From positions 1-8,843 of the forward strand of contig JALURJ010000269.1 of assembly GCA_027016915.1 (NCBI GenBank): 8,843 bases of DNA, read 5' to 3'. Below, piece by piece: positions 1 to 6,351 of this stretch (positions are counted from its first letter, which is position 1; every line of letters starts with the position of its first letter). The notes beneath the pieces are model-generated. The model saw only the letters and a list, made by a program, of their open reading frames with translations. It was not told the DNA's origin and did not search any database. The DNA comes from Desulfurococcales archaeon. Lineage in GTDB: Archaea > Thermoproteota > Thermoprotei_A > Sulfolobales > WAQK01. A program made the position numbers and the translations under genes.

Positions 1-1
1 C

Positions 2-1357
2 GGAAGGCCCATTGAAGCCCCCTACGGTCTTCGAAAGCTGGAGGCCAAGTTGCTTGAGGAGGGTTTTAACGCCTACGTAGTGGACCCGGACTTCGTCCCC
101 TACTATGTGGAGAGGGGCGCTAAGGCCCTCTTCATAAGCCACCACGACTACTTCGCCATGGGTCCTCCGAGCAACGAGTGGTGGATGATAACTGGGAAGA
201 CACCTCTGAACGCTGAGAGTTTCGAGGAGTTCATATCCTTCCCCGAAATATGGCACGCCAAGAGGAGGCACAGGCTCCGGATAGTTGTGGGAGGCCCAGC
301 CGCCTGGCAGTGGGTGGCTAGCAGCGAAAAGCTGGCCAGGTGGCCTGTTGACACCATAGTAGAGGGCGAGGCCGAGAGGGTGATCGTGGACCTGGCGGTC
401 AAGATACTTAGCGGCAAGGAGGTTCCGCGCCACATCGTAGTAGGCCCTGAAGAGACCCCCAGGGTAGACGAGATACCAGTTATACGGGGCGCCAGCATCA
501 ACGGGCTGGTAGAGATAATGAGGGGGTGCCCGCGGGGATGCAGGTTCTGCTCCGTCACCCTCCGGCCGCTTAGAATGATCCCGCTGGAAATGGTGGAGAA
601 GGAGATGCTGGTAAACATTAGGTTTGGTGTGAGAAACGTGATCCTCCACTCTGAGGATGTCCTGCTCTACGGGGGTGAGGGTGTCAGGCCCAGGCCTGAA
701 CCCCTGGTAAAGCTCCACGAGCTAGTTGTAAGGCATAACCTGGGCCTAGCGTGGAGCCACGTTAGCCTGGCAGCGGTGAAGTACGCTGAGGACGAGTACC
801 GTCTGATCTCCAGGCTCTCCGAAATGCTGATCGACGGGAGTAGGAGGAGGTTCATAGGTGTCGAGGTTGGGATAGAGACGGGTTCTCCTAGGCTTGCAAG
901 GATGGTAATGCCAGCGAAAAGCGCTCCCTACCCTCCGGAGGCCTGGCCGGACATAGTTGAAGAGGCCTTTGCCATACTCCACGATAACAACATAGTTCCA
1001 GCCGCTACCTTCATCCTAGGCCTGCCCGGCGAGACGCCGGGAGACGTTGCTAGGACTGTGGAGCTCCTGGAACGCCTACGCCCTTACAGAAGCATTATAG
1101 TTCCAATGTTCTTCGTCCCACTGGGCAGGCTGGCGGGTGAAAGAGGCTTTGTGAAGAAGATGATTTCGGAGGAGCATGTCGAGGCTATGAGGGTTGCCCT
1201 TAGACACACCCTTTACTGGGCGAACAGGATGCTTCCAGAGTATATGGCCGGGCCCCGGAGCGTAGCTGCACGCCTGCTCCTCAGAGCGTTCCTAAAAGCC
1301 GTAGAGTTTAAGGTGCGGCAGGCTGAGAAGAGGGTTCTCCAAAGGCTGAGGAGATGA
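2..1357 (+). CDS. Radical SAM protein, probably with N-terminal B12-binding-like domain (5' end missing)
   Basis: The frame is open from the left edge, so the true start lies outside the window; the TTG at 50 is just an internal codon. 451 residues are visible, ending at TGA 1355-1357. The iron-sulfur motif CPRGCRFC (CX3CX2C, cysteine codons at 527, 539 and 548) identifies a radical SAM enzyme that binds a 4Fe-4S cluster and cleaves S-adenosylmethionine. Downstream, GVEVGIETGSPRLARMV (about 859-909) and ATFILGLPGETPGDV (about 1004-1048) match the SAM-binding strands of the Elp3/MiaB-like fold. The roughly 170 residues before the cluster contain Rossmann-like strands (ALFISHHD, LRIVVGGPAAW, DTIVEGEAE), as in archaeal B12-binding-domain radical SAM proteins, but no DxHxxG cobalamin motif is visible in the part present. 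The substrate is unknown. It is convergent with the tRNA-Trp gene and shows no frameshift. Confidence 0.9.
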   Translation, partial: GRPIEAPYGLRKLEAKLLEEGFNAYVVDPDFVPYYVERGAKALFISHHDYFAMGPPSNEWWMITGKTPLNAESFEEFISFPEIWHAKRRHRLRIVVGGPAAWQWVASSEKLARWPVDTIVEGEAERVIVDLAVKILSGKEVPRHIVVGPEETPRVDEIPVIRGASINGLVEIMRGCPRGCRFCSVTLRPLRMIPLEMVEKEMLVNIRFGVRNVILHSEDVLLYGGEGVRPRPEPLVKLHELVVRHNLGLAWSHVSLAAVKYAEDEYRLISRLSEMLIDGSRRRFIGVEVGIETGSPRLARMVMPAKSAPYPPEAWPDIVEEAFAILHDNNIVPAATFILGLPGETPGDVARTVELLERLRPYRSIIVPMFFVPLGRLAGERGFVKKMISEEHVEAMRVALRHTLYWANRMLPEYMAGPRSVAARLLLRAFLKAVEFKVRQAEKRVLQRLRR

Positions 1358-1358
1358 G

Positions 1359-1386
1359 TGGAGGGTTAGGAGCCCTTCCCCCTCCA
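1359..1386. terminator. Inverted repeat between convergent genes, possible terminator
   Basis: TGGAGGG (1359-1365) pairs with CCCTCCA (1380-1386) around a 14-nt loop. It sits 2 nt after the stop of the radical SAM gene and 3 nt beyond the encoded CCA end of tRNA-Trp on the other strand. It could stop or stabilise transcripts from both sides. No T-run follows it on either strand, so the terminator role is a guess from position. Confidence 0.3.
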
Positions 1387-1427
1387 TGTGGTGGGCCCGG
1401 GGGGATTTGAACCCCCGACCTACGGGT

Positions 1428-1526
1428 CTCTCCAGCCCAGCTCCAGTAACAGTTCATCCCCCACAGGGGTGGGGTCGTCAGACCCGTAGCGTTCTACGGG
1501 TCTCCCTCCGCGGGCTGTCCCGCTCA
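1428..1526 (-). other. tRNA-Trp intron (99 nt) with bulge-helix-bulge-like splice site
   Basis: A CTCC/GGAG central helix (1532-1529 with the GGAG ending at 1430) leaves 3-nt bulges AGT and AGA, with cuts after AG in each, giving exons that end at G37 and resume at A38. The intron side of the motif pairs poorly, so this is a relaxed (hBH-like) junction, to be cut by the archaeal tRNA splicing endonuclease. Inside the intron I see hairpins GCGGG-ACAG-CCCGC, AGACCCGTAG-CGTT-CTACGGGTCT (+ strand 1480-1503) and CCCCAC-CCCT-GTGGGG. Degenerate C/D-like elements are also present: CTGA at 1481-1478 and GGATGA near 1458-1453. Many archaeal tRNA-Trp introns are box C/D guides for 2'-O-methylation of their own exons; here the boxes are too incomplete to be sure. 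Confidence 0.85.
1480..1503. repeat. Perfect 10-bp inverted repeat in the tRNA-Trp intron, one arm copied from the 3' exon
   Basis: AGACCCGTAG (1480-1489) and CTACGGGTCT (1494-1503) are exact complements around a 4-nt loop. The second arm plus one base, CTACGGGTCTC, recurs exactly at 1420-1430, where it spans the 3' splice junction and the 3' side of the anticodon arm. The intronic first arm can therefore pair with either the intron copy or the exon. Confidence 0.85.
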
Positions 1527-1599
1527 CTGGAGCCCGCCGCTCTGCCTGGCTGAGCTACGGGCCCACCAGCGGGCACCGATCATAGTTAGGGGAGGGTAG

Positions 1600-1608
1600 G
1601 GGTCTTAA
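1600..1608 (-). promoter_or_regulatory. Candidate TATA box for tRNA-Trp
   Basis: The minus strand reads ACATTTAAG here, about 40 nt upstream of the mature tRNA 5' end. An archaeal start about 26 nt downstream would fall near 1578-1580 and give a short leader for RNase P to remove. The box overlaps the TAA stop of the 1605-2048 gene, so the tRNA could also be read through from upstream. Confidence 0.4.
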
Positions 1609-2048
1609 ATGTTACCCGGTGGCTCGGCGAGCCTTAACTCCAGCTGTTTCAGCTGGGAGAGGACTGTCTCCACGTATCTGTCGATCTCCTCAGAAGGCAC
1701 CCCCTTGCGTTGCGCTATGTTCTTAACTATTTTCTCGACCAGCCAGTACTTCTTGTACTTCTCGTTTAGGGTTTTCCACTTGATGCCCTTCAAAGCGTTA
1801 GCCACCCTCTCATTATAGGGTAGCATGCCCTTCTTCATGAGGACTGCTATTATAGGGTAGCCGACGTACCCCCTATACTTAGTTCCGTTATCGTCGCTGT
1901 AGACTAGCCGCTTCTCGGCATCCACGATAACCGTGTAGGTCTTATCGCCCAGCGAGGAGACGACTCGGGCCCTCTTATCGTCGAGGATCTCTACGCGGCC
2001 GTCGGCCAGGCTTCCAGCGGCTTCCAACACCTTTATGCGGGGAGGCAT
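1605..2048 (-). CDS. Small Lys-rich protein of unknown function
   Basis: This encodes 147 residues from ATG 2048 to TAA 1607-1605. I do not recognise the family. The N-terminal half (about 1-60) alternates short beta-like stretches (GRVEILDDKRARVVSSLGD, KTYTVIVDAEKRLVYSDDN), suggesting a small beta-rich domain. The second half is helical and basic (about 70-140, many Lys, with KYKKYWLVEKIVKNIAQRKG). There is no signal peptide or membrane segment and no cysteine, so it is a cytosolic protein with no visible catalytic motif. The start is uncertain: the frame is open up to 2138, but the extra 30 residues overlap the preceding gene and look unlike protein. A GGAGGT at 2081-2076 lies 12 nt before an in-frame TTG at 2063, which would give 152 residues. 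Nucleic-acid binding would fit the charge but is a guess. Confidence 0.75.
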   Translation of the reverse strand: MPPRIKVLEAAGSLADGRVEILDDKRARVVSSLGDKTYTVIVDAEKRLVYSDDNGTKYRGYVGYPIIAVLMKKGMLPYNERVANALKGIKWKTLNEKYKKYWLVEKIVKNIAQRKGVPSEEIDRYVETVLSQLKQLELRLAEPPGNI

Positions 2049-2075
2049 TTTCAGCAACTGCAACCCTGGCTCGGT

Positions 2076-2111
2076 ACCTCCACTACGGTTACAGTGCTTC
2101 GGCGTCTTATA
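2076..2111 (-). promoter_or_regulatory. Candidate TATA box and Shine-Dalgarno ahead of the 1605-2048 gene
   Basis: TATAAG (2111-2106) overlaps the TAA stop of the upstream membrane-protein gene and would place a transcription start near 2082. Directly there, GGAGGT (2081-2076) is a full Shine-Dalgarno match, but it sits 12 nt before TTG 2063 and 27 nt before ATG 2048, so it does not settle the start codon cleanly. Confidence 0.35.
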
Positions 2112-2736
2112 CAGGTTGCTGGTCCCTCGGGTAGGCATCCAGGATTTCTATTTTCTCCCTCTCCCTTGCCGGTAGGGTTGCTGCTAGCGTCTTGATCTCC
2201 CTGGTTACTTCTTCCAGCCTAGCCTTATACCTTGGATATAGTATAGGTACGGCTATGCTGCCTCCCCGGACCCAGAACCAACGTGCGCCTATGGGTAAGA
2301 AGACCGTGATACACCCCACTGCTAGTAGGAGCAGTCCTGGAGCACTGATGCCTATAGCCGTGAGGGCTAGGCCGGTAGCAGCTAGTGTTGCGGAGAGTGT
2401 TAGTCCGAGCCTGCTCGTCCGCGTCTTCCCCAGTAGCTGCTGCCTCTCTATTATGAGGTCCAGTATCCTATCGGCAGCGTCCCTGCTTCTTGGAGGTTCT
2501 TTGTGCGTGTAGGGCGCGAGTCTGGAAAGGAGTTCCCCGTACTTCTCAGGCATCCTGATATATGTTGTCCCATCACTATACGGTGCCAGGATAATTCTGG
2601 AAAACATCCCTACTCTGTATATGTAAAGCCTGCCAACCCGCTTGGGCTGAGCATTCCTGCCGAGAGACCTGAGGTACTCTTCCACAAGCCTTCGGATCTC
2701 GTCAAACTCGCCTCTGAGCCAAAGGCTGCGGGTCAC
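2107..2736 (-). CDS. Two-TM membrane protein of unknown function
   Basis: 209 residues from GTG 2736 to TAA 2109-2107. I do not recognise the family. Residues 1-100 form a soluble N-terminal part, probably mixed alpha/beta (RVGRLYIYRVGMFSRIILAP at 33-52, then a helical stretch DAADRILDLIIERQQLLGK at 86-104). Residues about 110-131 and 133-151 are two strongly hydrophobic segments separated by a short turn, making a membrane hairpin. Residues about 160-198 are a charged helix (KARLEEVTREIKTLAATL). Both soluble ends should lie on the same side of the membrane, the cytoplasm by the positive-inside rule (KTRTSR before, RYKAR after). It follows the permease gene by 41 nt, with a T5 run in the gap that could be a TATA-like element or a weak terminator. 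No clear Shine-Dalgarno precedes the GTG. A role with the transporter is possible only by position. Confidence 0.75.
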   Translation of the reverse strand: MTRSLWLRGEFDEIRRLVEEYLRSLGRNAQPKRVGRLYIYRVGMFSRIILAPYSDGTTYIRMPEKYGELLSRLAPYTHKEPPRSRDAADRILDLIIERQQLLGKTRTSRLGLTLSATLAATGLALTAIGISAPGLLLLAVGCITVFLPIGARWFWVRGGSIAVPILYPRYKARLEEVTREIKTLAATLPAREREKIEILDAYPRDQQPV

Positions 2737-2769
2737 AGGGGATGCCCGGAAATGAGGTGGACAGAAGGG

Positions 2770-2777
2770 GTAAAAAG
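2770..2777 (-). promoter_or_regulatory. T5 element between permease 2 and the membrane protein: TATA-like box or weak terminator
   Basis: The minus strand reads CTTTTTACC immediately after the TAG of the permease gene. It is centred about 37 nt before GTG 2736, a distance matching a TATA box with a leader of about 10 nt. A T-run directly after a stop codon would equally suit archaeal termination; the sequence does not decide. Confidence 0.35.
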
Positions 2778-3677
2778 CTACTCGCGCTTGTAAGGCCTGC
2801 CAATGTGGGCTGGAGGCCTGGATACCCCTATAAAGCCAGCCACAACCACTAGTGTGGCTATGTAGGGTAGAGTATTGATCAGGCTTATCGGTACCAAGGC
2901 CTTGATCTCGGGAATTATTTTAAGCCACTCGGCGGCGGTCCACGTTACGCCGAAGAGGGCTCCGCCAGCCAGAGCCAGGAGCGTGTTCCAGTTGGCGAAG
3001 TTGACCAGCGCCAGGGCTATGAAGCCCCTGCCGGCTGAGAGCTCCTTGGTTATGCTGGAGAGCCAGTCTATGCTGAGGAAAGCCCCTGCCAGGCCCGCCA
3101 GAGCTGCGCCGTAAACCGTCGCAACGGTTTGGACCAGCTCGACGTTGACTCCCACCACGTCGGCTGCCTCGGGGTTCTCGCCGACAGCCCTGATCTTTCT
3201 GCCGTACCCCGTGTTGTTCAGCATGTAGTGTGTGCCTATGGCTATCAGCACTGTTAGTATGAAGACCGGGCTAACCCTTAGAAGCGGTAGTGCTGGCACC
3301 TTGGCCTCGGGCGGCACCGTATGGTAACCCCTCACATGCCACACAGCCTCTATGCCGAACGGCACTAGCCCTAAGGCTAGAAGGTTTACGCCGAGACCGC
3401 TGATGATCTGGTCTCCTTTAAGGTAGTTTGATATCAGGCTATGCACCACTCCTAGGAAGGCTCCGAGCACCGTGCCAGCCGCCAGGCCGAGCCAGGGGCT
3501 CCCCGTAGCCTCGGCAACATAAACCGCTATGAAGGCTGAGAGGAGCATTATACCTTCAAGACCTATATTGACTACACCGGCCTTCTCTGTCACGATCTCG
3601 CCTATCGCTGCTAGCACCAGGGGGGTCATAGCGTAGGTTGTCTGCCTGGCTATCTCGGCTATAGCGCCTATATCCAC
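2778..3677 (-). CDS. Nucleoside-type ABC transporter permease 2 (NupQ/YufQ-like)
   Basis: 299 residues, GTG 3677 to TAG 2780-2778, of the BPD_transp_2 permease family that works with BmpA-type binding proteins. It is highly hydrophobic with about eight to nine membrane segments. Family hallmarks are EKAGVVNIGLEG (31-42), GDQIISGLGVNLLALG (88-103), the cytoplasmic coupling-helix region YGRKIRAVGENPEAADVVGV (158-177) that contacts the ATPase, and SAGRGFIALAL (204-214). It is the shorter of the two permeases, matching the usual pair in which one subunit is about 350 and the other about 300 residues. Its GTG overlaps the TAG of permease 1 by one base (TAGTG), implying translational coupling, and GAGGTGGTGG in the end of the upstream gene serves as Shine-Dalgarno. 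The ligand is inferred from the family (nucleosides), not visible here. Confidence 0.93.
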   Translation of the reverse strand: MDIGAIAEIARQTTYAMTPLVLAAIGEIVTEKAGVVNIGLEGIMLLSAFIAVYVAEATGSPWLGLAAGTVLGAFLGVVHSLISNYLKGDQIISGLGVNLLALGLVPFGIEAVWHVRGYHTVPPEAKVPALPLLRVSPVFILTVLIAIGTHYMLNNTGYGRKIRAVGENPEAADVVGVNVELVQTVATVYGAALAGLAGAFLSIDWLSSITKELSAGRGFIALALVNFANWNTLLALAGGALFGVTWTAAEWLKIIPEIKALVPISLINTLPYIATLVVVAGFIGVSRPPAHIGRPYKRE

Positions 3678-4738
3678 TACCCACCACCTCTAGTAAACCT
3701 GGTTTTGAGCAGTTTGAGCAGGCCGGGGACTGCTAGGGCTATTATGATAACGCCTTGCACGGCCTTCACCATCTCGAGGGGTACGCCAGCCACGATCTGC
3801 ATTCCTCTGGCACCTGCGGTAAGGCCGCCCACGAATATGGCCGCTGGAATTATGCCAAGCGGGTGGTTTGCCCCTATGAGCGAGACCGTGATGCCATCGA
3901 ACCCGTAGCCGAAGAGGTTGGAGAGGCCCGTAGTTATGGCATAGTGGGGTGGGCGGCCAGCTATCTCGCAGACCCCTGCAAGCCCCGCGGCGATGCCACC
4001 TATGATGAACGACCAGAGCACGGCTCTTTCAGGGTTTATGCCGCCGTACCTGGCTGCCCTCGGATTCATGCCTGTCGCCCTGATCTCATAGCCGAGAACC
4101 GTGTGCCAGAGCAGGTAGTAGGAAAGCAGCGTGACGGCGACGGCAATTATTATGGACGCCGTTAGCTCTGTGCCTCTAAGTATTATTGGCAGCCTCCCCG
4201 GCTCCGGCATCTCCACAGTCTTTGAGGGGTCTTTGGGGTTGGGCAGGAGATCCACCCTGGTGTAGTCCACTATCCAGAAGGCGATCCAGTTGAGCATTAT
4301 AGTGGAGACAACCTCGTTGACACCTTTGTACGCCTTCAATATGCCAGCAATGGCTCCCCACAGGGCGCCCAGCCCTGAGCCTAGCAGTACGGCTAGGGGG
4401 AGGTAGAGTGGGCCGGGCAGACTCATGGCTGCTACGATCACAGCTCCCAAGGCTCCTATATACATCTGGCCTTCGGCGCCGATGTTGAACACTCCCGCCC
4501 TCACGCCGACGGCGAACGTTATGGCCGTGAACATGACGGGTGCCGAGAAGCTCAGGGTCATGGCTAGGTTGTATGGGTCTGTGGTCAGGATGGAGGACCC
4601 CAGCATCGCCCTGTAGGCCTTAATGGGGTCGTAGCCGCCCATCCACATTATTATGCCGGAGATGGCGAAGCCCGCTATGAGGGCTACAAGTATCTCGGCG
4701 AACCTGTATAGGCCCTCGACCAGCTTCTGCCTCTCCAT
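3677..4738 (-). CDS. Nucleoside-type ABC transporter permease 1 (NupP/YufP-like)
   Basis: 353 residues, ATG 4738 to TAG 3679-3677, the larger partner permease of the BPD_transp_2 family. Hydrophobic segments start at about residue 14 and continue to 345, with a longer polar loop at about 162-185. Family features are RAGVFNIGAEGQMYIGALGA (80-99), GVNEVVSTIMLNW (139-151), the coupling region GYEIRATGMNPRAARYGGI (206-224) and YGFDGITVSLIGANHPLG (278-295). The protein ends in a short basic tail. It follows the ATPase gene with a 6-nt gap; GGGGGTGA at the end of that gene is a good Shine-Dalgarno. Together with permease 2 it should form the transmembrane channel. No frameshift or missing region is apparent. 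Confidence 0.94.
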   Translation of the reverse strand: MERQKLVEGLYRFAEILVALIAGFAISGIIMWMGGYDPIKAYRAMLGSSILTTDPYNLAMTLSFSAPVMFTAITFAVGVRAGVFNIGAEGQMYIGALGAVIVAAMSLPGPLYLPLAVLLGSGLGALWGAIAGILKAYKGVNEVVSTIMLNWIAFWIVDYTRVDLLPNPKDPSKTVEMPEPGRLPIILRGTELTASIIIAVAVTLLSYYLLWHTVLGYEIRATGMNPRAARYGGINPERAVLWSFIIGGIAAGLAGVCEIAGRPPHYAITTGLSNLFGYGFDGITVSLIGANHPLGIIPAAIFVGGLTAGARGMQIVAGVPLEMVKAVQGVIIIALAVPGLLKLLKTRFTRGGG

Positions 4739-4744
4739 CCAGGG

Positions 4745-6271
4745 TCACCCCCTCGACAGCTTATAGCCGCCCATCATCATGCCTATCTGCTCCCTCGTCA
4801 GCTCCTCGGGCCTCGCCACACCCATGAACTCGCCCTCATACATGACGGCCATCCTGTCGCTGAGCTGCAGCACCTCGTCGAGGTCTGCCGAGACCAGGAG
4901 CACTGCCTTGCCCTTGGTGCGCATCTCTACGAGTAGCTTCCTTATGTACTCGGTTGCAGCCACGTCGAGGCCCCTGGTGGGCTGGGCTGCCACTATTAGT
5001 TTGGGCTCCTTGCTGAGCTCACGTCCCACAACGAGCTTCTGCTGGTTTCCACCACTCAAACTCCTTACAGGGGCGTCGAGGCCCGGAGCCACTACGGCGA
5101 ACCTGCCTATTATCTGGGAGGCGTGTCGCCTTATGGTGGACCAGAGCAGGTTGTAGAACCTGCCCATGAAGGTCCTGGCCCTCTGAACCCCTAGGATCGA
5201 GTTCTCTGCTACGTTCATGTCAAGCACTAGGCCCAGCCCCTGCCTGTCCTCCGGTATGTGGCCCAGACCCATGCGGTAGAGTTGCGAGGGAGCAAACCCT
5301 GTGACGTCTCGGCCTTCTAGGATCACACGTCCCTTCTCAGGCCTTCTCAGGCCGGTTATTGCCTGGATAAGCTCGCTTTGGCCGTTGCCCTCCACCCCAG
5401 CTATCCCGAAGATCTCGCCTGCCCTGACGGTGAATGAAACCCCCTTTACTGCCCACTCCCCTAGGTCATTCCTAACCCAGAGGTCCCTGACCTCCAGGAT
5501 CGGGGGTCCCGGCTCGCTTGGAGGCTTAGATATAGTGAAAACCACCTCTCTGCCAACCATCATTTTGGCCAGCTGCTGGGGCGTGGCTTTGGAGGTCTCC
5601 ACAACGCCGACAACCTTGCCGTTGCGGAGCACGGTGACCCTATCGGTAACCTCCAGCACCTCTCTGAGCTTGTGGGTGATGAAGATCACAGTCTTCCCCT
5701 GGTCCTTAAGCCTCCGCAGGGTCTCGAAGAGCTCGTCGGTCTCTACAGGGGTCAGATTGGTCGTAGGCTCGTCCAGGATCAACACGTCCACGTTCCTGTA
5801 GAGCATCTTCAGGATCTCGGCCCTCTGCCTCACGCCAAAGGGCAAGTTCTCTATTTTGACGTCCAGCGGAACCCTGAGACCCGTCTCCTCCATCAGCTTC
5901 TCTATACGCTCCCTAGTGCCGCTCTCCGCCTTTAAGCCGAGGACTATGTTCTCGTAGACCGTGAAAACTTGTACCAGGGCCAGGTGCTGGTGCACCATGC
6001 CTATGCCCATCTTCAGGGCCTCGGACGCGCTTTTGAACGAGACCCTCCTGCCGTTGACCAGTATCTCGCCGCTAGTCGGCCTGAGGAGGCCTGAAAGTAT
6101 CTTCATAAGGGTGGTTTTCCCGGCTCCGTTCTCGCCGAGGAGGCCGTGGATCTCGCCCCGCTTAACGAAGAAGTCCACCCCTCTGAGCGCTACCGTGCCG
6201 TCGGGGTATACCTTAGTTATCCTCCGCATCTCTATAAGGTGCTCTGAGCCCTTGGGGCCTGTGGTCAACAC
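4745..6271 (-). CDS. Nucleoside-type ABC transporter ATPase with two nucleotide-binding domains (NupO/YufO/RbsA-like)
   Basis: 508 residues from GTG 6271 to TGA 4747-4745, the usual length for double-domain ATPases of the sugar/nucleoside class. Domain 1 (about 12-240) has Walker A GENGAGKT (46-53), Q-loop GMVHQH (91-96), a diverged signature LPFGVRQRAEI (143-153), Walker B VLILDEPT (163-170) with catalytic Glu168, and H-loop His200. Domain 2 (about 248-500) is degenerate in the way typical of this family: Walker A is GVEGNGQSE without the Lys, the signature LSGGNQQK (405-412) is intact, and Walker B ends AAQPTRGLD, with Gln430 in the catalytic Glu position and no H-loop His (VSADLDEV). One competent ATP site is expected. 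GTG 6271 is followed by TTG, and ATG 6229 is a third option; the alignment-like start EHLIEMRRITKVYPDG favours the long form. No Shine-Dalgarno is seen ahead of it. Confidence 0.95.
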   Translation of the reverse strand: MLTTGPKGSEHLIEMRRITKVYPDGTVALRGVDFFVKRGEIHGLLGENGAGKTTLMKILSGLLRPTSGEILVNGRRVSFKSASEALKMGIGMVHQHLALVQVFTVYENIVLGLKAESGTRERIEKLMEETGLRVPLDVKIENLPFGVRQRAEILKMLYRNVDVLILDEPTTNLTPVETDELFETLRRLKDQGKTVIFITHKLREVLEVTDRVTVLRNGKVVGVVETSKATPQQLAKMMVGREVVFTISKPPSEPGPPILEVRDLWVRNDLGEWAVKGVSFTVRAGEIFGIAGVEGNGQSELIQAITGLRRPEKGRVILEGRDVTGFAPSQLYRMGLGHIPEDRQGLGLVLDMNVAENSILGVQRARTFMGRFYNLLWSTIRRHASQIIGRFAVVAPGLDAPVRSLSGGNQQKLVVGRELSKEPKLIVAAQPTRGLDVAATEYIRKLLVEMRTKGKAVLLVSADLDEVLQLSDRMAVMYEGEFMGVARPEELTREQIGMMMGGYKLSRG

Positions 6272-6301
6272 GATCGGACCAGGAAACCGGTTGGCTGGAG
6301 C

Positions 6302-6310
6302 GATAAAAAA
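6302..6310 (-). promoter_or_regulatory. T6 element ahead of the ATPase gene: terminator tail and/or TATA-like box
   Basis: The minus strand reads TTTTTTATC at 6310-6302. It is about 35 nt before GTG 6271, which fits a TATA box feeding a nearly leaderless transcript, and it also trails the hairpin at the end of the binding-protein gene. Both readings are possible and could coexist. The rest of the 58-nt gap holds only an 8-bp palindrome AACCGGTT (about 6285-6292). Confidence 0.4.
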
Positions 6311-6351
6311 GGGTTAAGGTGCTGGGAGGCTAGCCTGCAGGCACTCCCAGC
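6305..6351 (-). terminator. Hairpin plus T6 run at the end of the binding-protein gene (partial terminator)
   Basis: On the minus strand GCTGGGAG (6351-6344) pairs with CTCCCAGC (6328-6321), an 8-bp GC-rich stem. The 15-nt loop contains most of the palindrome GCCTGCAGGC (6333-6342) and the TAG stop codon. Ten nt later comes TTTTTT (6310-6305). Downstream genes of the same operon follow, so it would act as a partial stop or as protection of the upstream message. Confidence 0.5.

Larger units (their letters stand above)
1389..1564 (-). tRNA. trnW: tRNA-Trp (CCA anticodon) with a 99-nt intron and encoded CCA end
   Basis: On the minus strand the acceptor stem GGGCCCG (1564-1558) pairs with CGGGCCC (1399-1393), followed by discriminator A (1392) and an encoded CCA (1391-1389). 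The D arm is GCTC/GAGC with a 9-nt loop. The anticodon stem GCGGG pairs with CCCGT, with one G-U pair. The T arm is GGGGG-TTCAAAT-CCCCC. The anticodon loop CTCCAGA has CCA at 1530-1528, so this is tRNA-Trp; A73 also fits archaeal tRNA-Trp. Exon 1 is 1564-1527 (38 nt) and exon 2 is 1427-1389 (39 nt). The intron lies at the canonical 37/38 position. A TATA-like box overlaps the stop codon of the gene upstream. Confidence 0.95.

Noticed and set aside
148..618. Minus-strand frame opposite the radical SAM gene
   Set aside because: Shadow of a frame that carries the iron-sulfur motif and SAM-binding strands.
1428..1526. Reading the tRNA-Trp precursor as two introns, using the first copy of ACCCGTAG as exon
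   Set aside because: The second copy gives proper 3-nt bulges, a 7-nt anticodon loop and continues straight into a perfect variable region and T arm; the first copy does not.
3755..4165. Plus-strand open frame of 136 codons inside permease 1
   Set aside because: Antisense shadow of a clear permease; no hydrophobic or domain pattern of its own.
5301..5801. Plus-strand open frame of 166 codons inside the ATPase gene
   Set aside because: Ser/Thr/Leu-rich antisense shadow of a strongly supported ATPase coding region.
4745..6271. Missing Walker A Lys and Walker B Glu in the second ATPase domain as a sign of a broken gene
   Set aside because: This degeneracy is normal for the double-domain ATPases of BmpA-type transporters.
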